This document shows positions 58,130 to 64,000 of a stretch of 64,000 nucleotides of DNA, in pieces; within the stretch, counting starts at the first letter, position 1; every line of letters begins with the position of its first letter. The notes under the pieces were generated by a model, which had not been told where the DNA came from, did not search any database, and saw only the letters and a program-made list of their open reading frames with translations. The position numbers and the translations under genes are program-made. Source of the stretch: Lycium barbarum (lineage: Eukaryota; Streptophyta; Magnoliopsida; Solanales; Solanaceae); NCBI RefSeq assembly GCF_019175385.1, contig NC_083344.1:21708380-21772379 (forward strand), in the 5' to 3' direction.

Positions 58130-59640
58130 TCAGATACCAATTAAACCATCGCTCGTCCTCGAGCGAAGAAGGAAAAAGAGCAGGGAAATACCTGAATCAA
58201 CGAACAACTGGGGATATCGGCTATGCATGTCGGATTCAGTCTCCCAAGTAGCCTTTTCAACAAGATGGTGCTTCCATTGCATCTTCACAGAAGCAAACTC
58301 CTTTGACCTCAACTTTCGAACCCGCCTATCTAAGATCGCAATAGGCTCCTCCTCATAGGTCAAATTCTCATCAAGTAATATCGAATCCCAACGAACAATG
58401 TAAGTACCGTCGGCGTGGTACTTCTTCAGTATAGAAACATGAAAAATCGAAAGAACTCCCGCAAAGCCTGGCGACAAGGCTAACTCATAAGCAACTTCAC
58501 TCATATAGTCAACAATCTCAAACGAGCAATATACCTGGGGCTCAACTTTCCCCACTTCCCAAACCTCATAACACCCTTCATGGGTGAAACCTTCAATAGA
58601 ACCTGGTCACTAACAGCAAACTCTAAATCTCGGACCTTCCGATTTGTATACATCTTCTGTCGACTCTGACCTATCAAAAGCTTGGCCTGAATGACTCTCA
58701 CTCTATGAAGGGACTCTCTAAAAAATTCATACCCCAAGGTTGAACCGCGAACCCATCAAACCAGCCAATCGGAGATCTACACCTCCTACCATATAAAGCC
58801 TCAAAAGGCGCCATGCCAATACTCGAATGATATATGTTGTTGTACGCAAACTCTGCCAATAGTAAGTGTTGATCCCAATGACCACCAAAATCAATAACAC
58901 ACGCTCTCAAGATGTCCTCGAGCACCTGAATGGTCCACTTGGACTGGACATCGGTCTGGGGATGAAAAGATGTACTGAGATCCAATCGGGTACCCTACTC
59001 CTCATGAAAAGCCCTCCAAAATCGGAAAGTGAAAATAGTACCCTAATCAGATACAACAGAAATAGGAACCCCATGCAATCTCATAATATCTCAAATGTAC
59101 AACTTTGCTAAATTCTCTACGGTATAAGAAATCTGAATCGGAACAAAGTGAGCAGACTTAGTCAACCGATCAACTATCACCCAAATAGAATAAAACTTGC
59201 CCAGGGTCTTCCGAAGACCCGCAACAAAATCCATGGCAATCCTCTCCCACTTCCACTCGGGAATGGGCATCCTCTGAAGTACACCGCTGGGTTGCTGGTG
59301 CTCATACTTTACCTGTTGACAATTCCCACACTTAGCCACAAAATCAACTATATCCCGATTCATCCAACACCACCAATAGTGTTACCTCAGATCACGATAC
59401 ATCTTAGTCGCCCCCGGATGAATAGAATATCGAGAGCTATGAGCCTCGGACAAGATCAACTGAATCAATTCTCTAACACGAGGAACGCACACGCGCCCCT
59501 TAATCCTCAAAATGCCCTCAGGATCAATCACAGCCTCCTTGGCCTCACACCTCAAAACTCTATCTCAAATCTTGTTCAACTGAGCATACTCAAACTGATG
59601 AGTCCTGATCTGGTACAATAACGATGACCTCGCTTCTACA
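58130..59640 (-). pseudogene. Integrase and chromodomain of element A
   Basis: Parts at 59091-59363, 58698-58985, 58501-58737 and 58130-58555 give the zinc domain (SIHPGATK, HYWWCWMN, CGNCQQV) and a core with MDFVAGL and a second Asp in VVSD. The third catalytic position reads QSKWTIQ where relatives have QSERTIQ, so the catalytic Glu is now Lys. MKGVMRFGKWGKLSPRYI follows. The chromodomain is ILDRRVRKLRSKEFASVKMQ then EKATWETESDM. The protein ends next to the LTR border. This integrase would be inactive. Confidence 0.88.
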
Positions 59641-59742
59641 CAAGCCAAAATCCTACCTAGGGCTGAAATATCAAGGCGACCGAAGCTGTTGGCAGAGTCT
59701 AAACCTCCATGGCCAATGGACGCTCCAAAATAATCAAACGAG

Positions 59743-60267
59743 CTAAACCCCCGTACTCACTGCCTTGCGACTTAAGGAATTAGCCACCACATTGGCTTTC
59801 CCGAGATAATAAAGAATAGAGATGTCATAGTCCTTCAGGAGCTCCATCCATAGGCGCCGCTTGGAATTAAGATATTTCTGGGTGAACACATGCTGCAGGC
59901 TACAGTGATCGATGAAAACCTCACAATGGGCACCGTACAAATAGTGCCTCCAAATCTTCAAAGCGAAGACCACGGCTAACAACTCTAAATCATGGGTAGG
60001 GTAATTCCTCTCATGAAATTTCAATTGACGGAAAGCATAAGCTATCACTCTACCCTCTTCCATCAACACAGTACCCAAGCCCACACGGGATGCATCACAA
60101 TAGATCGCGAAATTCTTACCCTCCACGGGTAATGCTAAGATCGGGGCTGAAGTCAAAAGAAGTTTGAGCTTTTTAAATCTCTCCTCACAATCATCTGACC
60201 AATGGAAGGGAACATCCTTCTGAGTCAATTTGGTCAAAGATGAAGCAATAGCTGCAAAACCCTTCAT
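59743..60267 (-). pseudogene. RT thumb and RNase H of element A
   Basis: One open frame of 174 codons includes [32 protein letters not shown] (first Asp of RNase H), [20 protein letters not shown] (Glu), [13 protein letters not shown] (Asp) and [12 protein letters not shown]. It is the longest intact piece of this element. It would degrade the RNA strand during reverse transcription. Confidence 0.88.
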
Positions 60268-60276
60268 AAAGCGATG

Positions 60277-61000
60277 TTAATAACTAACCAAACCCACAAA
60301 ACTATGAACCTCAGTAACAGTAGTGGGCCACGCCCAACCCCTCACCGCCTCAATCTTCTGCAAGTCAACCATAATGCCATTCTTAGACATAACATAACCC
60401 AAGAATGCCACAGACTCCGACCAGAACACACGCTTAGAAAACTTAGCAAATAGGCTATGCTTCTTCAACAACCCAAGGACAGTACGAAGATGGCTCTCAT
60501 GCTTCTCTCTACCCTTGGAATACACCAAGATATCATCAATAAACACAATCACGAAGGAATCAAGGAATGGCCTAAAGATGTCATAAATCAAAGTCAAAGA
60601 TGCAGTTGGGGCACTGGTAATCCCAAAAGACATCAGTAGAAACTCATAGTGACCATATCTCTTTTGAAGGCTATCTTCGGAATATCCTCAGCCTTAATCC
60701 TCAACTGGTGGTAGCCTGAACGCAAGTCAATCTTCAAAAATACTAAGCACCCTGAATTTGGTCAAATATATCATTAATATGAGGCATAGGGCACTTATTC
60801 CGAATGGTAAACTTGTTCAGTTAGCGATAATCAATGTACATCCTCATGGTCCCATCTTCCTTTTTCACAAATAACACAAGAGCACCCTAAGGGGAGACAC
60901 TCGGTCTAATGAACCCCTTACTCAATAAATCCTGTAACTGCTCCTTAAGCTTTCTCAACTCGATCGGTGCCATCCGATATGGTGGAATAGAAATAGGGAG
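60277..61000 (-). pseudogene. Reverse transcriptase of element A
   Basis: The open part at 60277-60633 has MSFGITSAPT, the intact [12 protein letters not shown] catalytic box, and FLGYVMSKNGIMVD. Upstream (60640-61000) the fingers and first palm motif ([13 protein letters not shown]) are readable through several stops and a frameshift. Confidence 0.85.
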
Positions 61001-61249
61001 AGTGCCCGGATCCAAGACAATACAGAAATCAATATCATGATCGGCGGATCAGATAAGAATACCTTCGCGAACTCGTTCACGATAGGAATGGACTCAAAGG
61101 GTAGAGATGCAACAGTCGTGTCTCGCACATGAGATAGATAAGCTAAACACCCCTTATTGACTAACTTCTTAGCCTGAAGAAAGGAAATAATCTTCTTCAG
61201 AGCGAGACTAGGAGTACTTCTCCACTCAAGCCTAGGAATGCTCGGCATG

Positions 61250-61640
61250 GCTAAGGTGATTGGCTTGGCGTGTCAGTCCAATATTGCGGGAAAAGGAGAA
61301 AGCTAGGACATCCCCAATATAATATCAAAGTCCACCATATCGAGAATCATCAAATCTACCCAAGTGTCATACCTCATGAAAGTAACCGGACAAGACCGGT
61401 AAACTCAATCAATAATCACAGAATCTCCAACCAGAATAGACACATGAACAGGTATATCTATACTATTACAAGGCAAATCCCAACCAATGCCATGATATGC
61501 AGACACATACAAATAAGTGTATCCAGCATCAAATAACATAGATACTGCTCTATGACGAACAGAAATGGTAGCTGCAATAACAGCATCTGAGGCCTCTACC
61601 TCAGGCCTACCCAAAAATGAGTAACAATAGGTCATACCAC
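61250..61640 (-). pseudogene. Protease of element A
   Basis: The open part at 61405-61635 includes SMLFDAGYTYLYVSAY at the position of the aspartic protease active site. Relatives have D-P-G-S, so this copy keeps the Asp but has Ala and Tyr at neighbouring positions. IPVHVSILVGDSVII follows, as in related elements. Confidence 0.7.
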
Positions 61641-61642
61641 GT

Positions 61643-63118
61643 CAAGTGTGAGATCCCTCTCTCGCACTCTGGGACCCATCTCTAACTGCCGGGGATCCAC
61701 CTCTAGTAACTTTGAGAACCACCGCGGCCTGACTGAGCACTACCCCTCTTGGAAGTACCACCTGGAACACCAGACGATGCCAGAGTCCTCTATGGCTAAT
61801 AATCCCGTCTGGGTCGGGAACACCTCCTAGCAATATGTCCAACCTCTCCACATGAAAAAAGATCATAGGGGACGAAGGCTGGTAAACTAAAGCTGAGGAC
61901 CCGGATGAAACAACCCTGTATACTAGTAAAAAGAAGAACTCTCAGGAGCTCTCTGTCTGGGTGGCTCATTGGAGGAAACCTGCAAAGCTGAGTGCACAGG
62001 GCGGCCGAAATATGGCTGATACGGCCTAGAAGACTGACCAGCACCTCTCGAACTAGAACCACTATAACTCCCAGTGTGACGTGGTCTTTTGTCACTACTA
62101 CCTCCAAATGCATGGGCCTTAGCGACCTCAACCAAAGAAGCATGCTTGACGATGGACTGAAAAGAAGCCCCCATGACCTCCATCTGAAGGAAAGGAATTT
62201 GAAGAGGACCGACCAATCCACTAACAAAAAGTCTAATCCTGTCAGGTTTAGTAGGGATTAAGGGGGTGGAATAACGGGCCAAATACAGATAACGAGTCAC
62301 ATAGGCCTCCACAGTCATACCTCTCTACTGTAGATTTAGAAACTCCTCCCTATGCGCCTCTCTGAAAGACCAGGGCACATACTTCTCAAGGAAGGCTCGG
62401 TAGAACTGAGTCTAAGTCAAGAGAGGGGACCTTCAGGTCTGTAAGCCACAAAATACCTCCACCAAGTCTTTGCGTCGCCACGAAACAGGTAGGACACATT
62501 GTCAACTCCATGGGTCTCCACGATCCCCATCCTATGCAGCAACTCATTCATATCCAAGATGAACGCATAAGTGTCCTCAGAAGAAGTACCCATAAACCTC
62601 AGCGGCTCTAACTTCCTGAACCTCCCAACAAGATCCTGATCAGGCACAGTCATAATAGCACCATCCGTGGGCCTAAGATCATCACCAGGAGCGGGTACCG
62701 CATCAATACGGGGAGCTATAGCTGCAGCAAGGTGTGCTACCCGAGTAGGTCTCTGCTCAGGGGTCTATGAACCTCCGCAAGAAGTAGTAACACCAGCGAC
62801 AACCTGCTGGGTATCTAGATAAAGTAAGACCATGGCCATAGTATGCTGCATAACTTGATCATAAGTAAGCTCGGGATGTGTTCGTGCGGGGACCACACCA
62901 TCCTCTGCAGCTTGGTCTCGATCCTGCTAATCCTCAGGCTTTGGGGAAGGAGGTCTCTCGCGTCGCTGTCCTACCGTAAGAGCCCTGCCCCTGGCTGGGG
63001 CAGCCCTAGGGTCTCTAGGTCTACTACATTCTCGGGCTGACGCTAGCCTTATGGTGCCAGCCGCAGCCGCGGGCTCTGGTACCTGACTTCTGGCTATAGT
63101 AGCTCGAGTCCTCACCAT
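61643..63118 (-). pseudogene. Gag of element A
   Basis: The ATG at 63116-63118 (MVRTRATIARSQV) directly follows CTTCTCTCATAG, an acceptor-like sequence. The N-terminal Ala/Arg/Pro-rich part runs 62927-63118. The retrotransposon-gag domain (FRKLEPLRFMGTSSEDTYAF, RGDAKTWWRY) lies at 62417-62653 and continues (YLYLARYSTPLIPTKPDRI) at 61923-62318. A Ser/Gly/Arg-rich stretch and a decayed zinc knuckle (LFSCGEVGHIARRC, first Cys lost) follow at about 61815. Frames change at least twice. Confidence 0.8.
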
Positions 63119-63314
63119 CTATGAGAGAAGTGATAAGAGTCAGATACCAATTTCGTTGTTCCGATACCAATTAGAATAAAGTAGCACGAAAGAATGAAAG
63201 AAAGTGACATTTCCTAAATGTCCTATAGCCTCTCGCGGATAAATACGGAGCTCATTATGTCGATCAACGAGACTCTACTAGACACGCTATTGTATTACAG
63301 ATTGGGTAACCTAG

Positions 63315-63327
63315 GGCTCTGATACCA
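63315..63327 (-). promoter_or_regulatory. Primer-binding site of element A
   Basis: The minus strand reads TGGTATCAGAGCC, the perfect initiator methionine tRNA primer site, three bases from the LTR at 63331. Confidence 0.92.
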
Positions 63328-63330
63328 ACT

Positions 63331-63819
63331 TGTCACGATCCAATTTGGCTAAGCCGTGCAGGCACTTACCTTTCCCACCTCGGTAAACAAACCTTAATCT
63401 CAATTACAATAAAGGCATAAATAAGTAAATAAATTAAGCAGAAGAGAATAATCACGTAAGTCTTACGATAATAAAATAGAAAAAGTGCAGAAATAAGGAA
63501 ATACACCCAGCGTCTGGTCTAAGCCATACAAGAGCATCTAGAATTCGAAGTATACAAGTCTAGAAATATAATCATACATCAAATCTGTACATGTCTCAGA
63601 ATGGAAAAGGAAGACATAAATAGGGAGGAGTCTTCAAGGCAGCGGACATCTCGCGCTCACCCTATCGACTCAAAGCAGTCCTGATAGCGACTATCAGCCA
63701 CGGGAGACAGAAGAAGACCCAACCTGGAACTCTGCACTCATAAACGAATACAGCAAGTACGGGTCAGTACAAACCATAGTACTGGTAGGTATTATAGGCC
63801 GACTAAGTATAGCTAACAT
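63331..63819 (-). mobile_element. 5' LTR of element A, first 489 bp
   Basis: It starts TGTCACGATCC and is collinear with 55388-55876. It breaks off after TAGCTAACAT, where LTR H begins. Confidence 0.9.
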
Positions 63820-64000
63820 TGTAACGACCCGACTAGGGGCCGTGACGGGTACCCGGGGCTAACCACCGAGCACCACTCATTTCCTTACTCGTCATAGTCA
63901 TTATGTAATTCTTACCATTCATATACTCATAATCATATGACAACCATTTTTTTTTGTTTGGAAAACATAAATAATTTTATATACATAAGTCCTTCGGCTA
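63820..64000 (-). mobile_element. LTR H, edge only
   Basis: It starts TGTAACGACCCGACTAG exactly where LTR A is interrupted. Its CCGTGACGGGTACCCGG and ACCACCGAG words resemble the terminal part of the A-type LTRs read in minus orientation, so minus orientation is likely. The rest is outside the window. The target duplication would be AACAT (63815-63819). Confidence 0.6.

Larger units (their letters stand above)
55388..63819 (-). mobile_element. Element A, Tekay/Del-like chromovirus (right end interrupted)
   Basis: The left (3') LTR is 55388-58129 (2742 bp). The internal region is 58130-63330. The right (5') LTR is 63331-63819, broken by LTR H. Domain order on the minus strand is gag, protease, RT, RNase H, integrase, chromodomain. 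The LTR family is shared with B, E and F. The left flank GACCT (55383-55387) is the presumed target site, but the other copy is outside the window. All domains have stops or shifts. Confidence 0.9.

Noticed and set aside
59148..59621. Plus-strand frame of 157 codons
   Set aside because: Antisense of the integrase N-terminal region of element A; no motif in the plus frame.
1..64000. CRISPR array, bacterial operon, rRNA or tRNA genes
   Set aside because: No regularly spaced direct repeats with unique spacers, no ribosomal sequence and no convincing tRNA fold were found. The repeated short words are dispersed palindromes in LTRs.

Overview
This window looks like pericentromeric or intergenic DNA of a flowering plant, most likely Solanaceae. 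That placement is inferred from the retrotransposon types, because no host gene is visible. There are no bacterial operons, no rRNA or tRNA genes and no CRISPR array. Almost everything is explained by LTR retrotransposons inserted into one another, one 5'-truncated LINE and a few stretches of anonymous AT-rich DNA. No element has an uninterrupted polyprotein, so all coding regions are annotated as pseudogenes.

Layout. 1-93: edge of an unidentified LTR. 430-3439: leader, primer-binding site and ~2.8 kb LTR (element E, minus) of a Tekay/Del-like Ty3/gypsy chromovirus. 3865-6414: a plus-strand transcription-unit-like block (palindrome cluster, TATA-like site, intron) ending in a decayed 'putative plant transposon protein' ORF of the PF20167 type. 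6415-9497: anonymous DNA with poly-G tracts. 9503-31952: element C, a minus-strand chromovirus flanked by the 5-bp duplication TAAAC. Its left LTR is split by element D (9601-22491, minus, duplication GTGGC), an Athila-like Ty3/gypsy element with gag, protease, RT, RNase H, integrase and an extra ORF3. 31958-51048: remains of a Ty1/copia element (pre-integrase fragment, pol C-terminus, polypurine tract, 3' LTR), interrupted by an L1-type LINE (34515-37775) and by solo LTR F (38416-50347, duplication TGGGG). F is itself split by element B (40323-49453, plus, duplication AATGA), an internally deleted chromovirus whose right LTR holds another solo LTR (I, 46635-48519). 51049-55387: anonymous DNA with a diverged tandem duplication, split by solo LTR G (51467-53800, duplication CTTGT). 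55388-63819: element A, a minus-strand chromovirus related to B, E and F. Its right LTR is broken by yet another LTR (H) that runs off the window.

Main pattern. LTRs of several families, and two ORF3 units, share one layout. A cluster of short CG-rich palindromes (families CCGCTNNAGCGG, GACGGNCCGTC or TTACGGNCCGTAA) lies just upstream of a TATA-like box. A short leader follows, then a good 5' splice site (GTAAGT or GTATGT). A polypyrimidine-AG sits immediately before the gag or ORF3 start codon. I infer a leader intron of about 1.8-2.2 kb spanning most of R-U5 and the primer-binding site in the chromoviruses, and one of about 0.7-0.9 kb in the ORF3 units. This architecture is the most interesting unexplained structure in the window. 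Decay is dominated by substitutions such as CAG to TAG, as expected for heavily methylated, silenced copies.
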